DNA of 64,000 bases from Alteromonas hispanica (lineage in GTDB: Bacteria; Pseudomonadota; Gammaproteobacteria; Enterobacterales; Alteromonadaceae). Each line of letters opens with the position of its first letter. Position 1 is the first letter of the stretch. The notes under the pieces were generated by a model. That model had not been told where the DNA came from. It did no database searches and saw only the letters and a list, made by a program, of their open reading frames with translations. Shown one piece after another: positions 44,735-54,682 of this stretch. The stretch is taken from positions 1 to 64,000 of the forward strand of contig NZ_JAAAWP010000010.1 in the NCBI RefSeq assembly GCF_010500915.1, written 5' to 3'. The position numbers and the translations under genes are program-made.

Positions 44735-47037
44735 GTATCTTGTACTTTTTGATTGCGACGCTTGAGCAACAGGTAAATTAACAAGCTCACGATGAATACC
44801 AAGACGACAAAGCCAATGAGCCAGTACCATGGGTTATTAGAAAGCCAAAGCCTTAGCTGCAACCACGCGTCATCAGACTCTCCTATTTCATAGGTTTCGC
44901 TCACCTGCATGACAAGAGATGGTGAATTATCATCACTCCAAGCGAAAAAATCTCCGGCCAGCTGTCCCCACATAGATAAGCTCACTAAGTCATTTACCCT
45001 TTCGTTTAGCAACTCTGCGGTTTGCGCTGCAAGAATAAACAGTGTGTCCTCACTTTGAGGATTAGCATGTGCAGTAAGAATAGCCTGCGGTCCTAAATCG
45101 CTCTTTTGAACAATATTTCCGTCAATCTTCATGGCTTTAAAACTCATATCCTGAGTTGCGTTTCTAATGCGATTGTGAAGACTATTTTGTAAACGATAAG
45201 ACCACTTTTTAGTTGCTTCTATTGCCGTTGTAAATTCAGTCTGCTGAACCTGCGATAACGACTCTGGCGTACCTAAAATAATGGCAGAACCTTTCATATC
45301 TTCGGGCATCTCAGAAGTAATAGACATATTCAATAACGGCGCTTTTACTACCTGAGCAAGCTTCGCACTTAAGGTCAGTGCACTGTCGATAAAGTCTTGT
45401 GATGGTATAACAATGGTAGAGGCAGGTGCAGACTCAAACCGCGCTAGTGGATAACCAGTTTCGCCGAACAGGGCTAAATTAGGTTGCACTGCCACATGCC
45501 CCGCATCAGGAAGCTCAATGGCTGAGGAATTCTCTAATTGGAAAACTAGGTGTTTCCCTGCAACTTCATCGCAGGGCACTCCAGCTAATGGCGCGCGTAA
45601 CGTTACGTTAAAATCAATGTTATTAACACCGCCTTTTAAATATCTAGCGGGTACTGAGAGTTTATAATTTTTAAATACTTGCCCATTAGGATTATCTAGC
45701 GCAAGGCCGTGAATTAACTCGTCGTTAACTTTGACATTCAACACGGTTCCGGGGCCGTTCCCGGCTCCATAACCAAAGTTAAGTAGCAGCCCTACGCTTG
45801 CATTTTCAGGAACATAGAAGTCGGCAGGTAACATAAATGAAGCCCGTTTAGAGAAATCACCTTCATCTCTAAACTGTGCACTAGATATACCTAAATCTTG
45901 GAAAGTGTAAGTATTGTCTGGCGCCGCAATATGATGCTTTTGCATTCGCGTAGCGTCCATACCCGATAAAGAAAGAACCGATATTTGAGAAACCATATTT
46001 ATGGAATCATCCATTACCGCAAGCGCTTCCGCCGCTTTGTGCACGTCTTCTGTAGTGATACCACTAACGATAAGGCGATAGGTAGAAGGTATAATCACTC
46101 GATCGCCGATTGAAAACGCGGGGGTGACTTGAGTGTTTAAGTACGGGCCATCAATAGAGTCCACCTGAGTATCTGATAATACGGGTGACAAGGACGCCGC
46201 TGTTCCCACTAAAACATGCAAAGGCTCAGTGATGCTTTTGATATTACCCAATAATGTGTCTTGGTTTTTTCTGACCTGTGTTGTGTACCAAGCTGAGCGT
46301 TCATATCGCTGAATATTTTTATCCGTCCAACTTTGATTTGTTGTGTCTCTTAGTTCAGGTAACACATACCCTTCAGGAAAAGTTGCATGTTGAATCGCTA
46401 GAGGCTGATATTGATTTCTAAGCGCGAGGCCTTGGCTTACCAATGAGAGTGTACGTTGCTTAATATCGTCTTCGGTGTCTGTTGCTGTCACCAGAGACAC
46501 AGCACGTACTCCGCCAATTCCTGGGTTGAAGAAACCGTTCAATTTATCGAAGGTGAAATTGCTTACGTTATTCGTAGTTGATATTTGCAGTGTGGAATTA
46601 TACATATTGACTTCGCTCCACAACTCGGGAGCGCTACCATCGACACATTGATTAGCATAGTGTTGGCTAACCTCTAATGTAAGTGTATTAAAGCCATCTC
46701 GCCATAATGCATTGGGAACTTTCACTTCAGAAATCAGCGATGGACGTGCGGGGTCGAATCTTATCTGACCTATAGTGGCGTTATTAAACCGCACTACGAG
46801 TTGGGAGCGCTTTTCTATCAAGGCTCTGGAGCTAACTACGTCTAGTGTAAGCACCGCCTCTTTAACATCAGCTATTGAAGACAAAGGAATAGCAAAGTCT
46901 AACGAGTCTGCCTTTCCCTCCAGTCTAATAATACTTTCACCTGCAAAAAAGTCTGTTAAGCGGTAGGTACTTGTCTCGGCTTGCACAGTGAATGCGAGAA
47001 GTAAGCTCATCAGCAAAGTAGGATATATTTTTTTCAT
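44728..47037 (-). CDS. bcsB: Cellulose synthase periplasmic subunit BcsB
   Basis: BcsB is the membrane-anchored periplasmic partner required for BcsA activity. The 769-residue product has a signal peptide (to about residue 20), two carbohydrate-binding-like beta domains with flavodoxin-like domains in between, and a single C-terminal membrane helix (YWLIGFVVLVFIVSLLIYLL) followed by Lys/Arg. Conserved stretches are GFNTLTLEVSQHYANQC and NFGYGAGNGPGT. It lies 3 bases after bcsA and overlaps bcsZ. Confidence 0.94.
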   Translation of the reverse strand: MKKIYPTLLMSLLLAFTVQAETSTYRLTDFFAGESIIRLEGKADSLDFAIPLSSIADVKEAVLTLDVVSSRALIEKRSQLVVRFNNATIGQIRFDPARPSLISEVKVPNALWRDGFNTLTLEVSQHYANQCVDGSAPELWSEVNMYNSTLQISTTNNVSNFTFDKLNGFFNPGIGGVRAVSLVTATDTEDDIKQRTLSLVSQGLALRNQYQPLAIQHATFPEGYVLPELRDTTNQSWTDKNIQRYERSAWYTTQVRKNQDTLLGNIKSITEPLHVLVGTAASLSPVLSDTQVDSIDGPYLNTQVTPAFSIGDRVIIPSTYRLIVSGITTEDVHKAAEALAVMDDSINMVSQISVLSLSGMDATRMQKHHIAAPDNTYTFQDLGISSAQFRDEGDFSKRASFMLPADFYVPENASVGLLLNFGYGAGNGPGTVLNVKVNDELIHGLALDNPNGQVFKNYKLSVPARYLKGGVNNIDFNVTLRAPLAGVPCDEVAGKHLVFQLENSSAIELPDAGHVAVQPNLALFGETGYPLARFESAPASTIVIPSQDFIDSALTLSAKLAQVVKAPLLNMSITSEMPEDMKGSAIILGTPESLSQVQQTEFTTAIEATKKWSYRLQNSLHNRIRNATQDMSFKAMKIDGNIVQKSDLGPQAILTAHANPQSEDTLFILAAQTAELLNERVNDLVSLSMWGQLAGDFFAWSDDNSPSLVMQVSETYEIGESDDAWLQLRLWLSNNPWYWLIGFVVLVFIVSLLIYLLLKRRNQKVQDTW

Positions 47038-47040
47038 TAT

Positions 47041-49260
47041 TTATTCCTTGGCAGAACTTATTTTGTGACTTATTTTTTTAGCCATTTTCTCCAGTGCATG
47101 CATGAAATGAAGAAAAGCTGGCTTTAAACCCACACTGAGTACGTGTTTAGCACCATACCAGTATGTTATCGCACGCGTTCTCCTTCGCTGAAAAGACATC
47201 CATCTTCTGCTATCCGCTAGCGCAAAAGCTACAATCTCACTGTGCTCTCTTTCTGTACAGGGTGTAAATTGAACACGGAGTAAAGACAACTTGCTGTCAT
47301 AGTTTAAAACCTTTACTGGCAAGTGCACATTCTTATTTAAAGGCTGACACCAAGCCGTCAGGGTTGCTTCTTCCGAAAATAATGCTCCCTCACCTTTTAA
47401 TCTCATTCTAGCACCACCAATAGAAAGGTCTACAAGATCACCAACCCAAGCGTTTCCTTTTATTGTTCGTATCACTACATTATTTGTTGCGGGTAAACGA
47501 GCCTGGGAGCGCACTTGCTTTCGTTCCAATAGAACACTCAATACAGACAATAAAAGCAAAAGATTGAACCCGTTCCACAACATAACGACAACGGTTAACT
47601 CTCTAGTGAGTGGGTCTGAAAAGAATTTTATTACGCCTGTGAAGAAGGCAAATAACAATATAAAAATAAGCCAATAAAAAACACTAGCTAATGGCGATAC
47701 AAACGTTTTATCTAGGCTCTCACCTTTGGGGGTAACTACGAAAGAAGGCGCTCGAGGCTTCAAAAAGACTTTTATAAGAGCTTTCAATGTGAACGCACAT
47801 TGAAGTATTTCGTAAATTTCAGATACCAAGGGCCATCGTGTCCTACCGAACAACATGGTGGAAATCATATAAGTAGCGATTACATGAGGAATAGTATAAG
47901 CCAGAATCTCAAGCATTGAAGCGTGATAAACCTGCAGCCCAAATACAAGATAGGCCAATGGCATCAACAAGAAAATGATACGAGCGAAGGGAAACAACCA
48001 AAACATAATAGAGCTCATATATCCAACGCGCTGATACCACTTGAGGCCCTCGGATTTGAAGGGCTTCTTTAACAAAAGAATCTGAGTCATTCCTTGAGCC
48101 CAGCGCATTCGTTGTTGTATGAATGCATCAAAAGTTTCTGGGGCTAGACCACTGACCATCGGTCTGTCAACATAAACAGATTCATAACCCAATTTGTGTA
48201 AATCTAATGCGGTTTCAGCATCTTCGGTTATCGACTCGCCAGAAATACCACCCACAAGCTCAAGATGCGCTCTTCTCATTAAAGCGGCTGAACCACAGAA
48301 AAATGAGCTTCCCCAGTAATCTAAGCCTTTTTGTATGGTGCCATAAAACATATCATTTTCTGATGGCATTCGAGTGAATGCTGAAAAGTAATTTCTTTCA
48401 ACGGGGTCTGGATTCGCCATGAAATGGGGTGTCTGTACTAAGAACACGTTATCATTTTTTAACATCCAAGGTACTGTTCTATCGAGAAAGTCCGATGTGG
48501 GCACGTGATCAGCGTCAAGAATGACAATGAGGTCACTTCTTGTATTATTTATCGCACTATTCACATTGCCCGCTTTTGCAAACTCATTTTTTGCGCGCGT
48601 GTGATAGGTTATGTTATGTTTCTCACAAAGCTTTTGAAGTTTGATACGACGGGCTTTCGCCTTTGATGCGGCGGTTTCATCCTTCGCATTAATTTTCTGA
48701 TCAGTCCCCCCGTCATCTAATAAGTGAATAAATAACTTATCCTTCGGATAATCGAGTACCTTCGCTGCTCTTATAGTCACTTCAAGAATATCAACGTCTT
48801 CATTGTATGTAGGTATCATGACATCGACTGAGGGAAGCCCTTCTGTATTTATTCCCTTTAATGTAAGTAGTGGTCTATTGAGAGGAAATGCGTTTACGAT
48901 TGCGCCTAGGACTGAAGTGACACCTGCGTAAATTTCAGCAATAAATAAAAGCCAAACAGCAATAGCGGAAATGAGGTCGGTGTAGGTAAGCGTGTATAAA
49001 CCGCGCCAAAGAAGATAGCGCGTAGTTAAAGCAGTCCCTAAGACAAGTGCTAAAACACGAAAAAAATTTTTATACTTTTGAGTTTGTCGGGCTTCTTTAC
49101 TACACCACCCAATGGTGAGTATAACAATTGACGATGCAAACAATTGGCCGATAGCATCCATAGGCGCCAATAAAAACGCACCTAGTAACAAGCAAGCAAT
49201 AAGAACTACACTTACATATCTCTCTTTAAATATAAGCCTTTCATGTTGCGAATTGTCCAA
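47041..49260 (-). CDS. bcsA: Cellulose synthase catalytic subunit BcsA with PilZ domain
   Basis: BcsA polymerises UDP-glucose into beta-1,4-glucan and moves it across the inner membrane. The 739-residue GT2 enzyme has N-terminal helices, the motifs DDG (about 182), DAD (249), TED (345) and QQRMRW (382), more helices, and a C-terminal PilZ domain (RSQAR then DLSIGG, about 580-690) that binds c-di-GMP. So synthesis is likely activated by c-di-GMP. The frame opens with TTG 49260, 20 bases inside the upstream gene. Confidence 0.96.
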   Translation of the reverse strand: MDNSQHERLIFKERYVSVVLIACLLLGAFLLAPMDAIGQLFASSIVILTIGWCSKEARQTQKYKNFFRVLALVLGTALTTRYLLWRGLYTLTYTDLISAIAVWLLFIAEIYAGVTSVLGAIVNAFPLNRPLLTLKGINTEGLPSVDVMIPTYNEDVDILEVTIRAAKVLDYPKDKLFIHLLDDGGTDQKINAKDETAASKAKARRIKLQKLCEKHNITYHTRAKNEFAKAGNVNSAINNTRSDLIVILDADHVPTSDFLDRTVPWMLKNDNVFLVQTPHFMANPDPVERNYFSAFTRMPSENDMFYGTIQKGLDYWGSSFFCGSAALMRRAHLELVGGISGESITEDAETALDLHKLGYESVYVDRPMVSGLAPETFDAFIQQRMRWAQGMTQILLLKKPFKSEGLKWYQRVGYMSSIMFWLFPFARIIFLLMPLAYLVFGLQVYHASMLEILAYTIPHVIATYMISTMLFGRTRWPLVSEIYEILQCAFTLKALIKVFLKPRAPSFVVTPKGESLDKTFVSPLASVFYWLIFILLFAFFTGVIKFFSDPLTRELTVVVMLWNGFNLLLLLSVLSVLLERKQVRSQARLPATNNVVIRTIKGNAWVGDLVDLSIGGARMRLKGEGALFSEEATLTAWCQPLNKNVHLPVKVLNYDSKLSLLRVQFTPCTEREHSEIVAFALADSRRWMSFQRRRTRAITYWYGAKHVLSVGLKPAFLHFMHALEKMAKKISHKISSAKE

Positions 49261-49819
49261 AGCTGCGATCCACTACGTTTAGTTTAGTTACACTTGCGTA
49301 GTTCGCTCTATTTATCAAAGTCAGACCGTCGTCAGTAACTTCGACTTCATAATTACTCTTATAAAAAAGTCTAGAAATGTCATCTCGTTGCTGCATTGCA
49401 CTCTTGCTAGCAATGAAACATACCGGATAAATGGCTAGACCCGTAACAGCAACCAACAAGAGTCCGTAAAAGATCATTGGAGGTATCGTTGGTGCCGTGA
49501 ATAGAGAAAAAACAAGTGTCGACAAGCAAGTAACTGTTAATATACCAGCAATTTTACGTAAACGAGTAGCGTTGTTGAGCTCTTTTTCGGATTTTTGGAG
49601 CAATTGCAGTCTTTTCTGCCAAAGGGCCTGCGTTTCGACGTAAGAGTTGTCTTCCTCTATAGTGCATCGAACTGTTTGTTTTGCCTTGCTTTCAAGTTGC
49701 ATTTGCTGCTTTGCATACTCATAGATGTTGATAGGTGTACAATCACAAAGCGAATGTTCGAGTAATCTTTCAGAATTGGTTTTTTGACCGATATAACTCG
49801 TATCAAGTTTCTTAATCAC
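49241..49819 (-). CDS. Unknown membrane protein at the head of the cellulose operon
   Basis: The 192-residue product has a cytoplasmic-looking N-terminal half with a charged helix (ALWQKRLQLLQKSEKELNNA), two adjacent membrane helices (about residues 92-135) and a C-terminal soluble domain (residues 140-192). There is no signal peptide. It opens with GTG 49819. It overlaps bcsA by 20 bases, so it is translationally coupled. It does not look like BcsQ, BcsD, BcsE, BcsF or BcsG. It may be a cellulose synthase accessory specific to this group (inference). Confidence 0.72.
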   Translation of the reverse strand: MIKKLDTSYIGQKTNSERLLEHSLCDCTPINIYEYAKQQMQLESKAKQTVRCTIEEDNSYVETQALWQKRLQLLQKSEKELNNATRLRKIAGILTVTCLSTLVFSLFTAPTIPPMIFYGLLLVAVTGLAIYPVCFIASKSAMQQRDDISRLFYKSNYEVEVTDDGLTLINRANYASVTKLNVVDRSFGQFAT

Positions 49820-49945
49820 GTTTTGACCCCACAGAAGCTTGACAAGAGCCTATAGTGTGGCCTGACAAAAAAACATCGCTCACTTCATACAATGTAATTA
49901 GAAATAATACGTGTAATGACATCATAGTATCAATTCAACTTTCGG

Positions 49946-49971
49946 ATAAAAAAAAAGCAAACTGGGGGGGG
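49946..49971. repeat. A9 and G10 homopolymer tracts upstream of the cellulose operon
   Basis: Nine A (49946-49954) and ten G (49962-49971) lie close together, about 130-150 bases upstream of the first gene of the cellulose operon. G tracts of this length are prone to slippage. The rest of the gap (49820-50065) shows no clear promoter or terminator. Confidence 0.7.
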
Positions 49972-50065
49972 GGAGAAAGAAATCTAGAGCCGTCAATACT
50001 CTCAACGTAAGTAAAATTCGACATTAATTTTTGTATCGACCATTATCGAGGCTTCTTAGAAGAAG

Positions 50066-50551
50066 CTACCTTTTTAATCTACTAATTATGCTTATCAGGT
50101 TGCTTATATTAAACACAGTGCCAAATATGCTTCCTACTGAGATGGCGTAGATTAAACCCAACGACTCAGCAACTAAAAATGTTCTTCTTATTTTATGTGT
50201 GTCTCTAATGACAATTGAGCCGATGGTGAATATCAAAGACGATGCGTAGGCAATAAAAATATTCCAGTGGTGGTTTAAGAAAAACCACTCGTAGCACAAA
50301 AAGCCGATGTTGATCCCGATGAATGCAAACAAGATAAGGTTGCTTCTATTTTTTATTGCAATGATGTTACGAACGCTTGCGAGCAGTGTGCCCACGCCTG
50401 CAGCCATAGCGTCTAGCATAAAGAAATGGGCACTTAAACTTGCTAACGCAAAGGCTGATAGAACCAGGTATCTGTCTACATTATTCTGTCTATACCCAAT
50501 GAAGTTAAGAACTACAGCAAGTGCGCCAAACGCTTCTGCTACCACCATCAT
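50066..50551 (-). CDS. ygjV: YgjV family inner-membrane protein
   Basis: The 161-residue product has about five membrane helices and the YgjV/Imp-YgjV features: AEAFGALAVVLNFIGYRQNN near the start, then HFFMLDAMAAGVGTLLASVR and an Asn/Ile-rich end. The family has no established function. The start ATG 50551 is followed by a second ATG. It may be co-transcribed with trmN6, 38 bases upstream. Confidence 0.85.
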   Translation of the reverse strand: MMVVAEAFGALAVVLNFIGYRQNNVDRYLVLSAFALASLSAHFFMLDAMAAGVGTLLASVRNIIAIKNRSNLILFAFIGINIGFLCYEWFFLNHHWNIFIAYASSLIFTIGSIVIRDTHKIRRTFLVAESLGLIYAISVGSIFGTVFNISNLISIISRLKR

Positions 50552-50589
50552 GAATTTATCTCTCTAAAAGTATGCGTTAAAAGTACGTA

Positions 50590-51360
50590 TTAAAAGTTGA
50601 GGTAAAACGCCTGGCATAATGCTTTAAAGTCCGTTGTGTACGTACCTTCGAGCTCTCGTATAGATAACTCTTGTTCAGCTTGCATCCGTGAAGTTAGCGT
50701 CTGTTCCTGTTCCTGTCCCTGTACCTTTGAGGTATCGTCACCAGAATGGGCTTGAAAACGAAACGCACACAGGTAGGGATCACTTTCATTGTTGTGTTTT
50801 ACTGTTAATTGTTCGGCGAGAGAAAATCCACATGAAAAGGCAGCCTGTTTTATTTCTTCAACACGTTGAAATGGATATAGACAATACAGGCTTCCGCCAT
50901 TCTTTAGATGTGACGCACTAAACTGAAAAAGCGCTAGGGGTGTAAGCAAGCGAGTTTGTCTTGCAACTGTTCTCGATTTAGTTTGAGTATGGTAGGCATT
51001 TGTAGACTTATTCGCATGCTCAAAATAAGGAGGGTTTGAAACAATAATATCAAAGCGCACTTCCGGCTCATATTCATCAAGAGCCTGATGGAGAACAGTA
51101 ATCTTATTAGGCCACTTCGACGCTCTCACATTATCTCGAGCCTGCTCTGCCGCGTTTTTATCAACCTCAAGGGCCAAAATTTTAGCAGATTCTACGGTTT
51201 CCTGCGCTAGCATTAACGCTAGAATTCCTGTCCCTGTTCCAATATCCAATAATGACTGCGCATTGTTTGGCGCTACCCAGCTTCCCAATATTAAGCTGTC
51301 AGTATTGACCTTCATGGCACATTTATTTTGTGCCACATTAAATTGTTTACAACGGAACAT
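50590..51360 (-). CDS. trmN6: tRNA1(Val) (adenine-37-N6)-methyltransferase TrmN6 (YfiC)
   Basis: The 256-residue product is a class I SAM methyltransferase: start FRCKQFNVAQNKCAMKVNTD, motif I LLDIGTGTGILALML, acidic loop LEVDKNA, and the N6-adenine signature IIVSNPPYF. This is the YfiC pattern, which makes m6A37 in tRNA1(Val). A Gln/Glu-rich insert (VQGQEQEQ, about 215-222) near the end is unlike the Escherichia coli enzyme (245 aa). Confidence 0.93.
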   Translation of the reverse strand: MFRCKQFNVAQNKCAMKVNTDSLILGSWVAPNNAQSLLDIGTGTGILALMLAQETVESAKILALEVDKNAAEQARDNVRASKWPNKITVLHQALDEYEPEVRFDIIVSNPPYFEHANKSTNAYHTQTKSRTVARQTRLLTPLALFQFSASHLKNGGSLYCLYPFQRVEEIKQAAFSCGFSLAEQLTVKHNNESDPYLCAFRFQAHSGDDTSKVQGQEQEQTLTSRMQAEQELSIRELEGTYTTDFKALCQAFYLNF

Positions 51361-51564
51361 AATTTCAGGCTACACATTAAGCAGGGAGAAAAACACAACA
51401 TGGTATTTTACCTTATGCCAGCATTTGATCATATTGTGTTTAAACATATTACGTTTAGCCAATGAGCTTCTTCAATTCTATTGGCTTCTCTGTTTAAGCG
51501 GTTACTGCGTTAGCCCTATTATGCTGTTTCGCCTAAAGCTTAGGATCTCTATTTGCAGCTAACG

Positions 51565-52185
51565 CTACCACTTCTGCAACGACATCATGTTTCTAGCGAC
51601 ATCTATTGGAGCAACAGGTCGGTATTTTTTTAACGGCCCTTTCATGATCGACTGCCAAATAGGCGCGGTTTTTTGCGCGACATCCTCAAGTAACCGAGGC
51701 TCATCTCGATCGCCTAACAGCAATGACGGTCTTACCGCCGAGGCGTTTGGCAACTGCGGCATGCGCATTATCGCATTTTCTAATTCACCTTTAACTCTTA
51801 AATAAAAATTACTGCTTTTAGCATCGGCACCAACCGAGGATATCCAAACGAAGCTGTCGGCTCTCTGGGCACGAGTTAACTGTGCGGCAACGTGCACATA
51901 CTCAAAATCTACTCGCCTAAAGGCTTTCTTAGATCCTGCTTTTTTTAGCGTTGTGCCAAGGCAGCAATACACATGATTTACACTAAAGTACCCTTGGTAG
52001 TCTTGAAGATTTTCAAAATCAATCACCACCGGCTTCAATCGATTGTGAGGGTCGTAGAACATTTGTGACGAAAGTGGCTTGCGTACTAAACACGTCACTT
52101 CGTTGTAGCGTCTATCTTGTAAAAGCATATTTACAAGTGTTCGTCCTACTAAACCTGTCGCTCCTAGCACCATTGCGGATTTCAT
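51565..52185 (-). CDS. Atypical SDR/NAD(P)H-binding oxidoreductase (TIP30-like)
   Basis: The 206-residue product starts with the Rossmann motif MVLGATGLVGRTLVNMLL. It has VYCCLGTTLKKAGSKKAFRR and FVWISSVGADAKSSNFYLRV, then KGELE, where Ser and YxxxK give the SDR active site. This fits the small CC3/TIP30-like atypical SDRs, of unknown substrate. The start ATG 52185 has AAGGTG upstream; GTG 52194 is possible. It is divergent from the peptidase gene. Confidence 0.85.
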   Translation of the reverse strand: MKSAMVLGATGLVGRTLVNMLLQDRRYNEVTCLVRKPLSSQMFYDPHNRLKPVVIDFENLQDYQGYFSVNHVYCCLGTTLKKAGSKKAFRRVDFEYVHVAAQLTRAQRADSFVWISSVGADAKSSNFYLRVKGELENAIMRMPQLPNASAVRPSLLLGDRDEPRLLEDVAQKTAPIWQSIMKGPLKKYRPVAPIDVARNMMSLQKW

Positions 52186-52243
52186 ACATTGCACCTTGTA
52201 TCATGAGATGGTTTCTCTACAATCTAACCTTCGACAGTAAAAT

Positions 52244-54478
52244 ATGCAGATAAAAATGAAAAAAGCCCTTTTAATTGGAGCCGCTATGCTCTCTACTGCT
52301 TTACACGCTGAAACGCTCACTATTGAGCGAATTTTCTCATCTCCTTCATTAGACGGCAGCGCGCCACGCACCCTCAAAGTATCACCCGACGGTGCACGCG
52401 TTACGTTTTTGAAAGGTAAACAGACAGACTACGAACGCCTCGACCTGTGGGAGTATCACATTGACAGCGGCGAAACACGTATGTTGTTTAACTCTAACGA
52501 CCTACAAAGCGGTGAAGAAGTGCTTTCCGATGAAGAGAAAGCTCGCCGTGAACGCATGCGCTTAAAAGGCAGCGGCATTGTCAGTTACGAGTGGTCCGAT
52601 GATGGCACGGCGTTACTGTTCCCTATGGGCGGCGATGTTTATTACCACAAACTGGGTGAAAAAGGCGCTAAACAACTCCTCGACACCGATGCCTTTGAAA
52701 CAGATATTAAACTCTCTCCAAAGGGCAATTACATTTCTTACATTCGCGACCAAAATCTTTTCGTAAAACATATCGCCTCAGGTAAAGAAATGGCCATCAC
52801 TAAAGAAGGTGGCGGAAATATCAAATTCGGTATGGCAGAGTTTGTGGCTCAAGAAGAAATGAGCAGAATGACAGGTTATTGGTGGGCTCCCGACGAGAGC
52901 AAAATTGCATTCACGAAGGTGGATGAAACACCTGTAGAAGTAATTACGCGCTCGGAAATTTATGCTGATGATATTAAACTCATTGAACAAAAATACCCCA
53001 AGGCGGGTACACCTAATGCAATAGTAGAACTAGCTATTCAGTCTCTAAATACGAATGAGCGCACTTGGGTTGATATGGGCGAGAACAAAGATGTTTATCT
53101 CGCCCGAGGCCAATGGATGCCAGACAGCACCACATTTACCTATCAATGGCAAACCCGCAACCAGCAAACCCTTGAACTGCGTGCTTTCAATACAAAGACA
53201 AAATCGCAAAACGTATTATTAACCGAACGCAGCAATACGTGGGTTAATTTGCACGATGACCTTTTCTTTTTAAAAGACAAAGGTCAATTTGTATGGGCTT
53301 CTGAAAGAGACGGCTTTAAGCATCTGTACTTATTCGATAACAGCGGTAAGCTGATTAAACAACTCACACAAGGTGAATGGGTAGTTGACAGTATAGAAGC
53401 GATAGACACCGTCAACAATCGCCTCTATTTCTCTGGTAGAAAAGATACTCCGTTAGAAAGTCATATTTATGTTGTACCGCTTGATAGCGAAGACAGCGCA
53501 GCCACTATTACTCGTATTACTGAATTAGGCGCCTATCATGACGCAACCTTCAGCAGCGATGCCTCTATCTTTATCGACCGTTTCTCTACTGTTAACTCTC
53601 CTTTCCAAGTCAGTTTAAACGATGCTTCAGGCAAACGTATTACTTGGCTTGAAGAAAACAAAGTAGAAAAAGGACACCCGCTTTATACCTATATGGACAG
53701 TTGGGCCAAACCTGAATTTGGCGATATCAAAACCAAAGACGGAGCAACGCTGAAGTATCGTATTTACAAGCCAGAAAGCGCGGTTGAGAACCCAGATAAG
53801 AAACACCCTGTTATTGTTTACTTATATGGCGGTCCACATGCTCAAGTTGTAACAAATAAGTGGGCGGGAAATCGCGGTTTACTTATGCAGCACTGGGTTG
53901 ACCAAGGCTTTGTTGTGTTTACGCTAGACAACCGCGGCTCTAATTACCGAGGTAAAGCTTTTGAAGATCCAATTTACAAAAAAATGGGCTCTATAGAAGT
54001 TGATGATCAAGTCGCGGGCGTTGAATATTTGCGAACCCTGCCGTTCGTTGACGCAGACAAAATTGGTATTCATGGTCACAGTTACGGTGGCTATATGACA
54101 CTTATGACAATGTTTAAAGCTGGTGACTATTTCAGTGCCGGCGTTTCTGGGGCTCCAGTGACCGACTGGCGCTTATATGATACCCATTATACCGAGCGTT
54201 ACATGGGTAATCCAAACACAGAAAATGATGCGTATACTGCTTCCTCTGTGTTCCCTTATGCGAAAGACCTAAAGGGTGACTTGTTAATTTATCATGGAAT
54301 GGCAGATGACAACGTGCTGTTCACCCATTCAACCATGTTGTACAAGCACCTGCAGGACTTAGCTATTCCTTTTGAAACTATGGATTACCCAGGTAAAAAG
54401 CATGGCCTTAGAGGTAAGCAAACCGGCATTCACTTATACAAAACCATAACAAACTTTTTTGAACGAACGCTAAAGTAA
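52244..54478 (+). CDS. Secreted dipeptidyl-peptidase IV (S9B family)
   Basis: DPP IV removes N-terminal X-Pro dipeptides. The 744-residue product has a signal peptide (KKALLIGAAMLSTALHA), an eight-bladed propeller with the DPP IV features (SDEEKARRERMRLKGSGIVS, EFVAQEEMSRMTGYWWAPDE) and a C-terminal hydrolase domain. The catalytic Ser is in GHSYGGYM, Asp in GMADDNVLF and His in GKKHGL. The active-site EE pair in QEEMSR supports an S9B aminodipeptidase. The first Met (52244) or the one at 52256 may be the start. It probably acts in the periplasm on imported peptides. Confidence 0.94.
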   Translation: MQIKMKKALLIGAAMLSTALHAETLTIERIFSSPSLDGSAPRTLKVSPDGARVTFLKGKQTDYERLDLWEYHIDSGETRMLFNSNDLQSGEEVLSDEEKARRERMRLKGSGIVSYEWSDDGTALLFPMGGDVYYHKLGEKGAKQLLDTDAFETDIKLSPKGNYISYIRDQNLFVKHIASGKEMAITKEGGGNIKFGMAEFVAQEEMSRMTGYWWAPDESKIAFTKVDETPVEVITRSEIYADDIKLIEQKYPKAGTPNAIVELAIQSLNTNERTWVDMGENKDVYLARGQWMPDSTTFTYQWQTRNQQTLELRAFNTKTKSQNVLLTERSNTWVNLHDDLFFLKDKGQFVWASERDGFKHLYLFDNSGKLIKQLTQGEWVVDSIEAIDTVNNRLYFSGRKDTPLESHIYVVPLDSEDSAATITRITELGAYHDATFSSDASIFIDRFSTVNSPFQVSLNDASGKRITWLEENKVEKGHPLYTYMDSWAKPEFGDIKTKDGATLKYRIYKPESAVENPDKKHPVIVYLYGGPHAQVVTNKWAGNRGLLMQHWVDQGFVVFTLDNRGSNYRGKAFEDPIYKKMGSIEVDDQVAGVEYLRTLPFVDADKIGIHGHSYGGYMTLMTMFKAGDYFSAGVSGAPVTDWRLYDTHYTERYMGNPNTENDAYTASSVFPYAKDLKGDLLIYHGMADDNVLFTHSTMLYKHLQDLAIPFETMDYPGKKHGLRGKQTGIHLYKTITNFFERTLK

Positions 54479-54497
54479 AAATAACTTTTTAATATAC

Positions 54498-54536
54498 AAG
54501 GGCATAACGGTAATTTATCGGTATGCCCTTTTTTTT
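54498..54536 (+). terminator. Terminator after the dipeptidyl-peptidase gene
   Basis: AAGGGCATA (54498-54506) pairs with TATGCCCTT (54522-54530), followed by a run of eight T. Confidence 0.93.
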
Positions 54537-54682
54537 GATTATTAAAATTAATAATAAAACTGATAAAAAAGTTTGTTAATTTTTTTTCATGGTGTACGTT
54601 GAAAGACGAGTTGAAAACTCGCCCACTGTTAAAAACAACAAAAAAAGTGGGTTCCAACAACAAGTGAAATAGAGTGGTACCT

